Below, in pieces: positions 1 to 10,768 of a stretch of 64,000 bases of DNA. The stretch's first letter is position 1, and the number at the start of each line of letters is the position of its first letter. The notes under the pieces were generated by a model, which did no database searches, had not been told where the DNA came from, and saw nothing but the letters and a program-made list of their open reading frames with translations. This stretch comes from Luteimonas sp. MC1572 (GTDB lineage Bacteria > Pseudomonadota > Gammaproteobacteria > Xanthomonadales > Xanthomonadaceae): assembly GCF_016615815.1 (NCBI RefSeq), contig NZ_CP067112.1:558001-622000 (forward strand). Direction: 5' to 3'. The position numbers and the translations under genes are program-made.

Positions 1-331
1 GCTTGGCGCCATACGCGCGCATCAGCTTGCGGCGCTCGATCGAGAACGAATCCGCCATGGTGGCCACGAACTTGTAGCCACGCGCGGCGCAGACCATCGC
101 CAGGGCCACGCCGGTGTTGCCCGAGGTCGCTTCGACCACGGTGTCGCCGGGCTTGAGCACGCCGCGCTTCTCGGCGTCCAGGATGATGGCGATCGCCAGC
201 CGGTCCTTGACCGAGCCGCCGGGATTGAACGATTCGATTTTCGCGTAGATGTCGACGTTGCCAGGCGCGATGCGGTTGAGCCGCACGACCGGAGTGCTGC
301 CGATGGTGTCGAGGATGCTGTCGTGGATCAT
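1..331 (-). CDS. cysK: Cysteine synthase A (O-acetylserine sulfhydrylase), partial
   Basis: Only the N-terminal 110 residues are in the window; the gene runs off the left edge. The family condenses O-acetylserine with sulfide to L-cysteine in the cytoplasm using PLP. The sequence shows the PLP-lysine motif NPGGSVKDR (Lys about residue 42) and the phosphate/substrate loop EATSGNTG. The ATG start is preceded by a CAGGA Shine-Dalgarno element. It is divergent from the efflux operon that starts at 517. The closely related CysM or cystathionine beta-synthase cannot be fully excluded from this fragment, but the [11 protein letters not shown] context fits CysK best. Confidence 0.85.
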   Translation of the reverse strand, partial: MIHDSILDTIGSTPVVRLNRIAPGNVDIYAKIESFNPGGSVKDRLAIAIILDAEKRGVLKPGDTVVEATSGNTGVALAMVCAARGYKFVATMADSFSIERRKLMRAYGAK

Positions 332-486
332 GGCGTCGTCCTGGAGGGGAGGGGACGGGGCCGGCAGCGCTGGCCCGCGATGCAGCCACAGAGTGCGCCC
401 TAACGCACGGGCGTGCCAGCGGTTGACAGCGACAGCGCGGCCCGCGCGAAAGTCTGATGGCACACGTCCCGGTCATCGGCACCCCG

Positions 487-492
487 TAGAAT
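487..492 (+). promoter_or_regulatory. Candidate -10 box of the RND efflux operon
   Basis: TAGAAT lies about 25-30 bases upstream of the adaptor start. TAnnnT-type -10 boxes recur before many genes of this window. No good -35 is visible at 17 bases. A TTGACA at 423-428 exists but lacks a matching -10. Confidence 0.35.
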
Positions 493-516
493 CCCGCGAT
501 TGACCCACCGTCGTGC

Positions 517-1656
517 GTGAAGATGCCCTGTTCCCCGATTTCCAAGCCGTTCCTGCGCTGGCTGCCGGCCGCGCTCGCACTCGCCCTCGCTGCCTGCGGA
601 GGGCAGGATGCCCCGGCGGCGCGCACCGAGGCCGCCGTCATGGTCACCACGGCGACCGTGGCGATCCGGCCGTTCAACGACCGCATCCGTGCGCTTGCCA
701 CCGTCAATGCGCGTGAATCGGTGGACGTCACCGCCAAGGTCAGCGAGACGGTCGACCGCGTGCATTTCGAGAGCGGCGATGAAGTGGCCGCCGGTGCGCC
801 ACTGGCGACGCTGAGCGGGCAACAGCAGGACGCCGCGCTGGCAGCCGCGCGCGCCACCGCCAACGAGGCCGACCGCCTGTACCGCCGCCAGCAGGAACTC
901 GCCGCGCAGCAGCTCATCGCGCGCGCCTCGCTCGATACCCAGGGCGCCACGCGCGACAGCGCGCGTGCCCAGGTGCGGCAGATCGAAGCCAACCTGCGCG
1001 ACCGCGTGATCCGCGCGCCGTTCGCCGGCGTGCTCGGCATCCGCCGGGTCAGCCCCGGCGCGCTGGTGACGCCCGGTACGGTGATCGCCACGCTGGATGA
1101 CATCGCGCGGGTCCACGTCGACTTCCCGGTGCCCGAGGCGCAGCTTGGGCACGTGGCGGCAGGACAGCGCGTCACCGGCACCAGCAGCGCATGGCCTGGC
1201 CGCGCGTTCGAAGGTGCGGTGAGCATCGTCGATTCGCGCGTCGACGCGGCGACGCGCGCCGTCACCGTGCGCGCCGACTTCGCCAATGCCGAACGCCTGC
1301 TGCGCCCCGGCATGCTGCTGCAGGTGGAGCTGGAGCGACCGTCGCGCGATGCACTGCTGGTCCCCGAGATCGCCATCGTCCAGGTGGGTCGCGACTCGTT
1401 CGTGTATCGGGTGAAGGCGGATGACACCGTCGAGCAGGTCATCGTCGGGATCGGCGCGCGCGACGCCGGCTACGCCGAAGTCACCAGCGGGCTGGCCGCC
1501 GGCGACCGCATCGTCGTCGACGGCACCGGCAAGCTGCGCCCCGGGCTCGCCGTCCGCGAGGCGGCGCCGGCGTCCGCCACGCCGGCACGCGCCGCCGAGC
1601 CCGCTGGATCCACGGAAGCCGGCGATCCCGCCGCCGCGGCACCGGCCGGGACCTAA
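517..1656 (+). CDS. RND efflux periplasmic adaptor subunit (membrane fusion lipoprotein)
   Basis: HlyD/AcrA-type adaptor that would link an inner-membrane RND pump to an outer-membrane channel. The N-terminus has a hydrophobic stretch ending in a lipobox LAAC (Cys about residue 27), so the mature protein is probably lipid-anchored in the periplasm. Barrel-sandwich and beta-barrel regions follow (VDVTAKVSETVDRVHFESGD, then VIRAPFAGVLG around residues 165-175). Length 379 aa is normal. GTG at 517 and ATG at 523 are both possible starts; ATG gives a slightly shorter signal peptide. The pump gene starts 5 bases after the stop, so the two form an operon. No TolC-like gene is nearby. The tail after residue 350 is Ala/Pro-rich and disordered. 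Confidence 0.9.
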   Translation: MKMPCSPISKPFLRWLPAALALALAACGGQDAPAARTEAAVMVTTATVAIRPFNDRIRALATVNARESVDVTAKVSETVDRVHFESGDEVAAGAPLATLSGQQQDAALAAARATANEADRLYRRQQELAAQQLIARASLDTQGATRDSARAQVRQIEANLRDRVIRAPFAGVLGIRRVSPGALVTPGTVIATLDDIARVHVDFPVPEAQLGHVAAGQRVTGTSSAWPGRAFEGAVSIVDSRVDAATRAVTVRADFANAERLLRPGMLLQVELERPSRDALLVPEIAIVQVGRDSFVYRVKADDTVEQVIVGIGARDAGYAEVTSGLAAGDRIVVDGTGKLRPGLAVREAAPASATPARAAEPAGSTEAGDPAAAAPAGT

Positions 1657-1661
1657 GCGCG

Positions 1662-4600
1662 ATGAGCCTGTCCGAACTGTCGATCCGCCGCCCCGTGTTC
1701 GCCACGGTGATGAGCCTGATGCTGATGGTGCTGGGCGTGCTGGCGTTCTCGCGCCTGACCCTGCGCGAGCTGCCGGCGATCGACCCGCCGATCGTCTCGG
1801 TGGATGTCACCTATCCCGGCGCCTCGGCGGCGGTGGTGGAGACGCGCATCACCCAGGTGCTGGAAGACGCGCTGTCCGGCATCGAGGGCATCGAGACCAT
1901 CCAGTCGCGCAGCGTCAACGGGCGCTCCGCGGTGACGCTGGAGTTCACCCTGCAGCGCGACATCGAGGCCGCGGCCAACGACGTGCGCGACGCGATCAGC
2001 GGCGTCGCCGACCGCCTGCCGGACGAAGCCGACCCGCCCGAGGTCGAGAAGGCCGACAGCGATTCGGACACGATCATCTGGCTCAACATGAGCTCCAGCA
2101 AGATGGACACGCTGGAGCTGTCGGACTACGCCGACCGCTACATCGTCGACCGGCTGTCGAGCCTGGACGGCGTGGCCCAGGTGCGCATCGGCGGGCGCCA
2201 GCGCTATGCCATGCGCGTCTGGCTGGACAGCGCGGCGATGGCGGCGCGCGGCATCACCCCGGCCGACGTCGAGACCGTGCTGCGCGCGGAGAACGTGGAG
2301 CTGCCGGCGGGACGCATCGAGTCCGAGACCCGCGACTTCACGCTGCGCGTCGAACGCGGCTACACCGAGCCCAAGGACTTCGCCGCGATCCCGCTGCGCA
2401 AGGGCGACGACGGCTACGTGGTGCGGCTGGGCGATGTGGCCGAGATCGAGCTGGCCTCGGCCGAGCGGCGCGCGTATTACCAAAGCAACGGCGCGCCCAA
2501 CATCGGCCTGGGGATCATCAAGACCTCGACCGCGAACGCGCTGGACGTGACCCGCGCGGCGCGCGCGATGGCAGTCGAGATCCAGAAGTCGCTGCCCGAG
2601 GGCACCGACATCTTCGTGGCCTACGACGACACGGTCTTCATCGAGGAATCGATCAAGCGCGTGTACTGGACGCTGGCCGAAGCGATCGCGCTGGTGCTGC
2701 TGGTCATCTGGCTGTTCCTCGGCAGTTTCCGCGCGGCGCTGATTCCCGCGGTCACGGTGCCGGTGTGCCTGCTGGCGGCGTTCATCCCGCTGCTGCTGTT
2801 CGGCTACTCGATCAACCTGCTGACGCTGCTGGCGCTGGTGCTCGCGATCGGCCTGGTGGTGGACGATGCGATCGTGGTGCTGGAGAACATCCAGCGCCGC
2901 GTCGACCTGGGCGAGCCGCGGCTGGTCGCCTCGGTGCGCGGCACGAAACAGGTGGCGTTCGCGGTGATCGCGACGACCACGGTGCTGGTCGCGGTGTTCC
3001 TGCCGGTCGGGTTCATGGAAGGCAACACCGGGCGCCTGTTCCGCGAGCTGTCGGTGGCGCTGGCCGGCGCGGTGGCGCTGTCGGCGTTCGTGGCGCTCAC
3101 CCTGACGCCGATGATGGCCTCGAAGATGGTCCGGCCGCATTCGGAAGAAAAGTCGAACCCCGTGAACCGCTGGTTCAACCGTCGCCTCGAGGCGGTCAGC
3201 AGTGGCTACCAGCGCCAGCTGCAGCGGCTCGGCGGCATGCGTCCGCGGTCGACGTTGGGCCTGATGCTCGCGGTCATGGCGCTGTGCGTGGGCGCGATCG
3301 TCGGCCTCGGCCAGCTGGTGCCGTCGGAACTCGCACCCGCCGAGGACCGCGGCTCGTTCTTCGTGTCGATCGTCGGCCCCGAGGGCGCGGGCTACGACTA
3401 CACCGTGGAGCAGATCCGCGAGGTGGAGAAGGTGTTCGCCGCACGCGTGGCCGGCGAGGACAACGCCATCCGCCGTTTCAACAGCCGCGTGCCCGGTGGC
3501 TGGGGCGCGGGCGAGGAGATGCACACCGGCAACGTGATCGTGTTCCTCGAGGACTGGGACAAACGCGACCAGTCCACGGCCCAGGTCGCCGAGTCGCTGC
3601 GCACCGAGCTCGACCAGCTCAGCGGCGTGCGCGCGCAGCCGCGCGTCGGCGGTGGCCTGGTGGGCAGCCGCGGGCAGCCGATCCAGCTGGTCCTCGGCGG
3701 GCCGGAATACGCGGAGATCGCGCGCTGGCGCGACCTCGTCATGCAGCGCATGGAAGCCAACCCGGGCATGTTCTCGGTCGACTCGGACTACAAGGAGACG
3801 CGCCCGCAGATGCGCGTCAACATCAACCGCGAGCGCGCCGCCGACCTCGGCATCAGCGTGACCTCGATCGGGCGTGCGCTCGAGACCATGATGGGCAGCC
3901 GCCAGGTCACCACCTTCGTGCAGGAAGGCGAGGAATACGACGTGCTGGTGCAGGCCGGCCGCGCCGGGCGCGCCGCGCCCGCCGACCTCACCGCGATCCA
4001 GGTGCGCACGCGCGACGGCGCGCTGGTGCCGCTGTCCAACGTGGTCACGCTCAGCGAGCTGGCCGAAGCCGGCAGCCTCAACCGCTTCAACCGCATGCGC
4101 GCCATCACCATCACCGCCGGCCTCGCGCCGGGCTACAGCATGGGCGAGGCGCTCACGTTCCTGGACGAGGTGGTGCGCACGGAGCTTCCGGACTACGCGC
4201 AGGTCGACTGGAAGGGCGAGTCGCGCGAGTACCAGAGGGCCGGCGGTGCGGTGCTGCTGACGTTCGCCCTTGCACTGCTGGTGGTGTACCTGGTGCTGGC
4301 GGCGCAGTTCGAGAGCTTCGTACATCCGTTCGTGATCATGCTCACCGTGCCGCTGGGCGTGCTCGGCGCGTTCATCGGGCTTGCCGTGACCGGCGGCACC
4401 TTGAACCTGTTCAGCCAGATCGGCGTGGTGATGCTGGTCGGGCTGGCGGCGAAGAACGGCATCCTGATCGTCGAGTTCGCCAACCAGCTGCGCGACTCCG
4501 GGCGCAGCATCGCCGAGGCGATCGTGGAATCGTCGGTGGTGCGCCTGCGGCCGATCCTGATGACCGCGATCTCGACCATGATGGGCGCGCTGCCGCTGGT

Positions 4601-4805
4601 GCTGGCCGGCGGCCCTGGCTCGGCCAGCCGCGCCACCATCGGCGTGGTGGTGATTGCCGGCGTCGCGTTCTCCACCCTGCTGTCGCTGTACGTGGTGCCG
4701 GCGTTCTACTCGCTGCTGGCGCCGTACACGCGCTCGCCGGATGCCGTCACGCGCCAGCTCGAGCGCGAACAGTCGCAGGTGCCGCCGGTGGGCGGGCACG
4801 CGTGA
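1662..4805 (+). CDS. RND efflux transporter permease (HAE1/AcrB-like)
   Basis: Proton-driven inner-membrane multidrug pump subunit of 1047 aa, the usual AcrB length. The N-terminus MSLSELSIRRPVFATV begins TM1. Two porter-domain halves and twelve membrane segments are apparent. TM4 carries the proton-relay pair in GLVVDDAIVVLENI (about residues 401-402), and TM10-TM12 include the GLAAKNGILIVEFANQLRD signature. It forms a two-gene operon with the lipoprotein adaptor just upstream. The substrate cannot be read from sequence; the set resembles MexF/AcrB-type drug pumps rather than CzcA metal pumps. It presumably uses an outer-membrane channel encoded elsewhere. Confidence 0.93.
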   Translation: MSLSELSIRRPVFATVMSLMLMVLGVLAFSRLTLRELPAIDPPIVSVDVTYPGASAAVVETRITQVLEDALSGIEGIETIQSRSVNGRSAVTLEFTLQRDIEAAANDVRDAISGVADRLPDEADPPEVEKADSDSDTIIWLNMSSSKMDTLELSDYADRYIVDRLSSLDGVAQVRIGGRQRYAMRVWLDSAAMAARGITPADVETVLRAENVELPAGRIESETRDFTLRVERGYTEPKDFAAIPLRKGDDGYVVRLGDVAEIELASAERRAYYQSNGAPNIGLGIIKTSTANALDVTRAARAMAVEIQKSLPEGTDIFVAYDDTVFIEESIKRVYWTLAEAIALVLLVIWLFLGSFRAALIPAVTVPVCLLAAFIPLLLFGYSINLLTLLALVLAIGLVVDDAIVVLENIQRRVDLGEPRLVASVRGTKQVAFAVIATTTVLVAVFLPVGFMEGNTGRLFRELSVALAGAVALSAFVALTLTPMMASKMVRPHSEEKSNPVNRWFNRRLEAVSSGYQRQLQRLGGMRPRSTLGLMLAVMALCVGAIVGLGQLVPSELAPAEDRGSFFVSIVGPEGAGYDYTVEQIREVEKVFAARVAGEDNAIRRFNSRVPGGWGAGEEMHTGNVIVFLEDWDKRDQSTAQVAESLRTELDQLSGVRAQPRVGGGLVGSRGQPIQLVLGGPEYAEIARWRDLVMQRMEANPGMFSVDSDYKETRPQMRVNINRERAADLGISVTSIGRALETMMGSRQVTTFVQEGEEYDVLVQAGRAGRAAPADLTAIQVRTRDGALVPLSNVVTLSELAEAGSLNRFNRMRAITITAGLAPGYSMGEALTFLDEVVRTELPDYAQVDWKGESREYQRAGGAVLLTFALALLVVYLVLAAQFESFVHPFVIMLTVPLGVLGAFIGLAVTGGTLNLFSQIGVVMLVGLAAKNGILIVEFANQLRDSGRSIAEAIVESSVVRLRPILMTAISTMMGALPLVLAGGPGSASRATIGVVVIAGVAFSTLLSLYVVPAFYSLLAPYTRSPDAVTRQLEREQSQVPPVGGHA

Positions 4806-4893
4806 CGGAGCGTTTCGCGATCGACGCGTAATCAGTGAGAATCCCCGGGTGCCCGCTTTCCGGCGGGCCGACAATCGAACCGGGGAGTCGCGA

Positions 4894-6384
<1,491 letters not shown>

Positions 6385-6385
6385 C

Positions 6386-7270
6386 ATGACGAGTCGCTGG
6401 CCTGGCGGGAGCGGACCCCCGGGGCGCAACAGCCCCTGGCGCGCGGAGCCGAAGCCCGGGAAGGGTGGCGGCCCGCGCGAGGAGCGTGCGCCCGCAATCC
6501 CGGCAGCTACCGGCGACGATGCGTCCGCGCCGCCGCCGGAAGCCACCGGCGAGCTGCGCCTTTACGGCTTCAATGCCGTGCAGGCGGCGTTCGCGCGTCG
6601 CCCCGACGCGATCCGCAAGGTCTACCTGGCCGAAGCGATGATCCCGCGCCTGCAGCCGCTGCTGAAATGGTGCGCGGCGCAACGCATCGGCTACCGGATC
6701 GTCGCCGAGGACGACCTGCGCCGGCTGGCCGCAAGCGCCCACCACGAGGGCGTGGTGGCCGACGTGCTGCGTGAGCCGCCGCTGTCGCTGGCCGCGTGGC
6801 TCGAGACGCTGCCTGCCGGTCCGCAGTGCGCGCTGTGGCTGGACGGCGTGGGCAACCCGCACAACCTCGGCGCGATCCTGCGCTCGGCGGCGCATTTCGG
6901 CGTGGCCGGCGTGCTGCTGCCGAAAACCTCGCCGCTGGCGCTGTCCGGTGCCGCCGCGCGCGTCGCCGAAGGCGGGGCCGAGGCGGTGCCGTTCGTGCGC
7001 CTGGGTCGCGACGACAACGCGATCGCGCAACTGCGCGGCGCCGGCTTCGCGCTGGCGGCGACCGTCGTGCGCGGTGGCGATGATGTCTTCAAGGCGACGC
7101 TGCCGCAGCGCCTGGTATTCGTCATCGGTGCGGAAGGCGAGGGCATGTCGCCGGCACTCGCCGCGGCTTGCGACCAGCGCCTGTCGATCGCGGGCACGGC
7201 GGCGGTGGAAAGCCTCAACGTGTCGGCGGCGACCGCGGTGTTGCTGGCACGCTGGTGGCAGTCACGCTGA
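6386..7270 (+). CDS. SpoU/TrmH-family RNA 2'-O-methyltransferase
   Basis: Predicted SAM-dependent ribose methyltransferase of the SPOUT (trefoil-knot) fold. After a low-complexity Gly/Pro/Arg-rich extension (residues 1-55) comes a substrate-binding domain starting at LRLYGFNAVQAAF. The three SpoU motifs follow: GNPHNLGAILRSAAHFG (157-172), VFVIGAEGEGMSPAL (245-258) and the C-terminal LSIAGTAAVESLNVSAAT (266-283). An AGGAG element sits before the ATG. Related genes include rRNA methylase RlmB and tRNA TrmH; the N-terminal domain favours an RlmB-like enzyme, but the precise target cannot be determined, so no symbol is given. Confidence 0.88.
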   Translation: MTSRWPGGSGPPGRNSPWRAEPKPGKGGGPREERAPAIPAATGDDASAPPPEATGELRLYGFNAVQAAFARRPDAIRKVYLAEAMIPRLQPLLKWCAAQRIGYRIVAEDDLRRLAASAHHEGVVADVLREPPLSLAAWLETLPAGPQCALWLDGVGNPHNLGAILRSAAHFGVAGVLLPKTSPLALSGAAARVAEGGAEAVPFVRLGRDDNAIAQLRGAGFALAATVVRGGDDVFKATLPQRLVFVIGAEGEGMSPALAAACDQRLSIAGTAAVESLNVSAATAVLLARWWQSR

Positions 7271-7319
7271 GCCGGCTGCACCGGCGACAGCGCGTTGTCG
7301 CCGGCGCGGGCGGGGCCGA

Positions 7320-8750
7320 TCAGGGCACCCTGGGCGCGCTGCCGAAACCACCCTCCGCCTCGGCTGCGAGGTAGGCCATCACCGCCCATGCCGCGGTGTT
7401 CTGCGCCAGTGCCGCGGGATCGATCTTGTCGAGCGTGTCGTCGGGCGTGTGGTGGTAGTCGAAGTAGTCGCTGCCGTCCTGCCCGAGCCACGCCCACGCT
7501 GCGCCCTGCGCCGCGATCGGGCCTACGTCGGGGCCGGGGCTGCCCTTGTCGGAGCGTTCGATGCCCAGCGGCGCCAGCGCTTCGGCGATGCGCGCCTCGG
7601 CGGCGTCGGCGTGCGCCGGGGCGCCGGTGTTGAAGGCGTAGATGCGGCCGGCGCCGAAGTCGCTTTCGGCCACCAGCTGGTGGCGCGCGATGTCTGCGGC
7701 ATGCGCCGTGGCATAGGCCTTGCCGCCGTGCAGGCCCTGCTCCTCGTTGGCAAAGGCCACCACGCGGATGCTGCGCGCCGGACGCTGCCCGAGGCCCGCG
7801 ATCAGCTTCGCCGCGGCCATGGTGATGCCGATGCCCGCGGCGTCGTCGACGGCGCCTGTGCCCAGGTCCCACGAGTCCAGGTGCGCGCCAAGCAGCACCA
7901 CTTCATCAGGCAGGCTGCGCCCGGTGATCTCGCCGATCACGTTCTGCGAGGTGTATTCGCCGTCCCAGCCGCAGTCCAGCGCCAGGCGCAGGCGCACCGG
8001 GCCGCGAGCCAGCAGGCGGGCGAGCTGGTCGGCGTCGGGCACCGACAGCGCGGCGGCGGGCACCGGTGCCAGGCCGTCGTCGAAGCGGGTGATGCCGGTA
8101 TGCGGGTTGCGGTGCGAATCGGTGCCGGCCGAACGCATCAGGAAGCCCACGGCGCCGGCGCGGATCGCGGCCGAAGGCCCGCGGCTGCGCACGCGTCCGC
8201 CCGGGCCGTAGCCGCTGCCGTCGCGCGCGCGCTCCATGCGGTAGTCGACGAACGCCAGCTTGCCGGCGAGCGAGCCGGCGGGCGCGGCCTCCAGCGCGGC
8301 CAGGTCGGCGAAGCGCACCACCTCGGCATCCACGGTGCCCGCCGGGCTGCCGCCGAGCGCGGTGATGGTGAGCGGCTGCGCGCTGGCGCCCAGAACCTCG
8401 GCGCGCTCGCTGCGCCGCTCCCACTTCGGGAAGGTCACGGGCTCGGTCCAGACGCGGTCATAGCCGAGCTCGGCGAATTTCGCCTTCGCCCACTCCACCG
8501 CGCGCGCGTCGGCCTCGCTGCCAGCCAGGCGCGGACCGATCTCGGTGGTCAACGACTCGGTGATGTCCCACGACAGGGTGCTCTGCAGCGCCTGCGCGCG
8601 CAGCTGTGCGGCGACGGCCATCGCCGCGTCGTCGATACGCGTCGTGGCGGGTGTCGGCACGGGCCCGGTGGTGGCCCCGGCGGGCAGGGCGGTGACCGCG
8701 GTGATGGCCGCGGCGAGCAACAACGGAACCAGGCGCATGGCGCTCCACAT
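7320..8750 (-). CDS. Secreted M28-family metallopeptidase (PA-domain aminopeptidase type)
   Basis: Zinc-dependent exopeptidase predicted to be exported. A signal peptide is visible (MRLVPLLLAAAITAVTALPAGA), with ATG choices at 8750 and 8738; 8738 places the signal peptide at the N-terminus. A protease-associated domain lies about residues 130-250. The catalytic region has LLGAHLDSWDLGTGAVDD (first metal ligands and catalytic Asp), FANEEQGLHGG (general-base Glu pair) and YFDYHHTPDDTLD (last ligands). Length 476 aa matches plasma glutamate carboxypeptidase-like M28 enzymes. It is convergent with the methyltransferase gene, with a 49-base gap. Role: probably peptide scavenging outside the cytoplasm. 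Confidence 0.9.
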   Translation of the reverse strand: MWSAMRLVPLLLAAAITAVTALPAGATTGPVPTPATTRIDDAAMAVAAQLRAQALQSTLSWDITESLTTEIGPRLAGSEADARAVEWAKAKFAELGYDRVWTEPVTFPKWERRSERAEVLGASAQPLTITALGGSPAGTVDAEVVRFADLAALEAAPAGSLAGKLAFVDYRMERARDGSGYGPGGRVRSRGPSAAIRAGAVGFLMRSAGTDSHRNPHTGITRFDDGLAPVPAAALSVPDADQLARLLARGPVRLRLALDCGWDGEYTSQNVIGEITGRSLPDEVVLLGAHLDSWDLGTGAVDDAAGIGITMAAAKLIAGLGQRPARSIRVVAFANEEQGLHGGKAYATAHAADIARHQLVAESDFGAGRIYAFNTGAPAHADAAEARIAEALAPLGIERSDKGSPGPDVGPIAAQGAAWAWLGQDGSDYFDYHHTPDDTLDKIDPAALAQNTAAWAVMAYLAAEAEGGFGSAPRVP

Positions 8751-8831
8751 CGTGAAAACAACAGGGCCACGAGCTTAGCAACCCGTGGCCCCGTGCCGAT
8801 GTGCCGCAGGTACCGGCCTGCGCCGCGCTGG

Positions 8832-9236
8832 CTACCTCTGCAGTGAGTTGCGGATCTCGCGCAGCAGCAGGATCTCCTCGCTCGGCTCCGCCGGCGCGGC
8901 TTCCGGCTTGCGGCTCATGCGGTTGATCGCCTTGACCACCATGAAGATCGCGAACGCGATGATCACGAAGGTGATCAGCGCATTGATGAAATTGCCGATG
9001 CCGATCTGCACCGCGGGCACCACCTCGCCGGCCGCGTCGACCGTGGCGGCTTTCAACGTGATCGCAATGCTGGAGAAGTCGACACCACCGATCAGCAGGC
9101 CGATGGGCGGCATGATCACGTCCTCGACCAGCACGGTCACGATCTTGCCGAACGCCGCGCCGATCACCACGCCGACGGCGAGGTCGATCACGTTGCCGCG
9201 CATCGCGAATTCCTTGAACTCGGACATCATCCCCAT
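8832..9236 (-). CDS. mscL: Large-conductance mechanosensitive channel
   Basis: Homopentameric inner-membrane channel that opens under hypo-osmotic stress and releases solutes. The 134-aa product has the family length. N-terminal [19 protein letters not shown] leads into TM1 with the pore-lining glycine/alanine pattern, TM2 is [19 protein letters not shown], and the C-terminal helix [13 protein letters not shown] follows. The ATG at 9236 has CAGGAG upstream. The frame is open far upstream, but that part overlaps the FAH-family gene in another frame and is not coding. The gene lies 34 bases downstream of the FAH hydrolase gene. Confidence 0.97.
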   Translation of the reverse strand: MGMMSEFKEFAMRGNVIDLAVGVVIGAAFGKIVTVLVEDVIMPPIGLLIGGVDFSSIAITLKAATVDAAGEVVPAVQIGIGNFINALITFVIIAFAIFMVVKAINRMSRKPEAAPAEPSEEILLLREIRNSLQR

Positions 9237-9270
9237 TGCGGTCTCCTGATGGTTACGGCGGGTGCCGCGA

Positions 9271-9987
9271 TCAGGGTACACGCGCCGCGGCGATGCGGCA
9301 GCGCAGCACGATGGCGTCGTCCAGGCGCGCCTCGCATACGTCGCCGGGGTGCAGCGCGGCCACGCCCGCGGGCGTCCCCATGAACACCAGGTCGCCGGCG
9401 CGCAGCGCGTTGAGGCGCGAGAGCTCGTGGAGGATGTCCGGCACGTCCCAGACCAGGTCGGACAGCAGCCCTGCCTGGCGCTCTTCGCCGTTGACGGCGA
9501 GCGACAGCCGGCGCGACGCGAGCTCGCCGATCGCAGCCGCGGGCACCAGTTCGCTGACCGGTGCGGACTCGTCGAAGGCCTTGCCCGTATCCCACGGCAG
9601 CCCGGCCTGCTTGGCCGCGGACTGCAGGTCGCGGCGCGTGAGGTCCAGGCCAACGCCGTAGCCGAACACGAGCTGTGCGGCCTGCTCGCGATCGAGGATG
9701 CCAGGCGGGGCGTCGCGGGCCAGCGCCACCACCAGCTCCACCTCGTGGTGCAGGTCGGCGGTGGCGGGCGGGTAGTGCACCACCTCGCCGGTGACCAGTG
9801 CATCGGCCGGCTTCATGAAGAACACCGGCTGGCCGCGCGTGGCTTTCGAGGCGGCCACCGCGGCGCCCATCTCGCGGGCGTGGTCGGCGAAATTGCGGCC
9901 GACGCAGTACACGCGCCGCACCGGGAAAGTGCCGCCGCCGCGCACGGCCAAGCGCGCCTGGGCAGGCGCGGGAATCACGTCGGTCAT
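9271..9987 (-). CDS. Fumarylacetoacetate hydrolase (FAH)-family protein
   Basis: Single-domain FAH-fold enzyme of 238 aa. Family members hydrolyse or decarboxylate acylpyruvates and related 2-oxo acids with a divalent metal. Visible features are [18 protein letters not shown] near the N-terminus, [10 protein letters not shown], the metal-ligand strand EVELVVAL and [15 protein letters not shown]. The size and the [15 protein letters not shown] motif fit the fumarylpyruvate/acylpyruvate hydrolase (YcgM/FAHD1-like) subgroup more than the larger tyrosine-degradation FAH. The gene is followed by mscL and preceded by a short membrane-protein gene, so context gives no pathway. Confidence 0.88.
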   Translation of the reverse strand: MTDVIPAPAQARLAVRGGGTFPVRRVYCVGRNFADHAREMGAAVAASKATRGQPVFFMKPADALVTGEVVHYPPATADLHHEVELVVALARDAPPGILDREQAAQLVFGYGVGLDLTRRDLQSAAKQAGLPWDTGKAFDESAPVSELVPAAAIGELASRRLSLAVNGEERQAGLLSDLVWDVPDILHELSRLNALRAGDLVFMGTPAGVAALHPGDVCEARLDDAIVLRCRIAAARVP

Positions 9988-10032
9988 GGGATATCCGTCA
10001 GTGGGTGGCGAGCCAGCGGCCGGCGGCCGGGC

Positions 10033-10314
10033 TCAGGCGGGCTTGTCGATCACGCGGTATTCGGCATCCACCACGCGGCCGCCACGGGCCTGTGGCTTGC
10101 CGCGCTGCAGCCAGACCCGGCGTGCCAGCCCGATGGCGAGCATGGCGCCACCGACCACCACGCCCACCGCCAGCAGGACCAGCAGCAATGCCACGCCGAG
10201 CAGCCCGAGCGCCACGCGCAGCAGGGGATGCCTGGGCTTGCGCGGTGCGAACAGGTCGCGGAACTGGCTGGCGTCGAAACGGGCGTGGGCGCTGCGGAAG
10301 GTGCTGTTGATCAT
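10033..10314 (-). CDS. Small membrane protein of unknown function
   Basis: A 93-aa protein I do not recognise. It has a basic N-terminal half with FRDLFAPRKPRHPLLR, then one long or two short membrane segments (about residues 31-62, LRVALGLLGVALLLVLLAVG onward), then a basic linker and a VVDAEYRVIDKP tail. The end, VVDAEYRV, resembles tails seen in small FxsA- or DUF-type membrane proteins, but I cannot place it. It lies upstream of the FAH gene on the same strand and is divergent from the Rieske protein gene. Codon pattern (high GC at third positions) supports real coding. Confidence 0.65.
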   Translation of the reverse strand: MINSTFRSAHARFDASQFRDLFAPRKPRHPLLRVALGLLGVALLLVLLAVGVVVGGAMLAIGLARRVWLQRGKPQARGGRVVDAEYRVIDKPA

Positions 10315-10367
10315 GCGGTAATGCCAGAATGCGATGCGATGAAGATGCGACGAGTATCGGCGGCACG

Positions 10368-10748
10368 ATGTCGAAAGATGTAAGCGAAGCGTTAATCGGA
10401 TCCGCTGCAGGGCACGCCACCGCGCTGCGCACGCTGGCCTCGATCGCGCCAGGCGGCTTTGCCGAGGGCGAGGGCTTGGTGGACGGCGAGATGGATTCGA
10501 TCATCCTCCACCGCGATGACGCCGACGGCGTGCGCGCCTGGCTCAATATCTGCCCGCACGCCGGCCGCCGGCTCGACTGGGCGCCGGGGCAGTTCCTCAA
10601 GGCGAAGGACGGACAGCTGGTGTGCGCGGTGCATGGCGCCACGTTCGAGACCGTCCGCGGCGCATGTACTGCCGGGCCCTGCCGAGGCGAATCGCTGCGC
10701 GCGGTGGCCGTGGTGGTGCGCGACGGCATGGTCCATCTCGCCGACTGA
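10368..10748 (+). CDS. Rieske [2Fe-2S] domain protein
   Basis: Stand-alone Rieske protein of 126 aa. Cluster ligands are visible as CPHAG (C-x-H) and, 17-18 residues later, CAVHGATF (C-x2-H). The protein contains little besides the Rieske fold, so it may act as a small ferredoxin for an oxygenase or as a regulatory/redox subunit. I choose the ATG at 10368 (MSKDVSE); the upstream in-frame ATG at 10329 would add 13 residues without family character. It is convergent with the SLC13 permease gene and divergent from the small membrane-protein gene. No oxygenase partner is adjacent. Confidence 0.85.
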   Translation: MSKDVSEALIGSAAGHATALRTLASIAPGGFAEGEGLVDGEMDSIILHRDDADGVRAWLNICPHAGRRLDWAPGQFLKAKDGQLVCAVHGATFETVRGACTAGPCRGESLRAVAVVVRDGMVHLAD

Positions 10749-10768
10749 GCCGGCGGCGGGACGCGTGG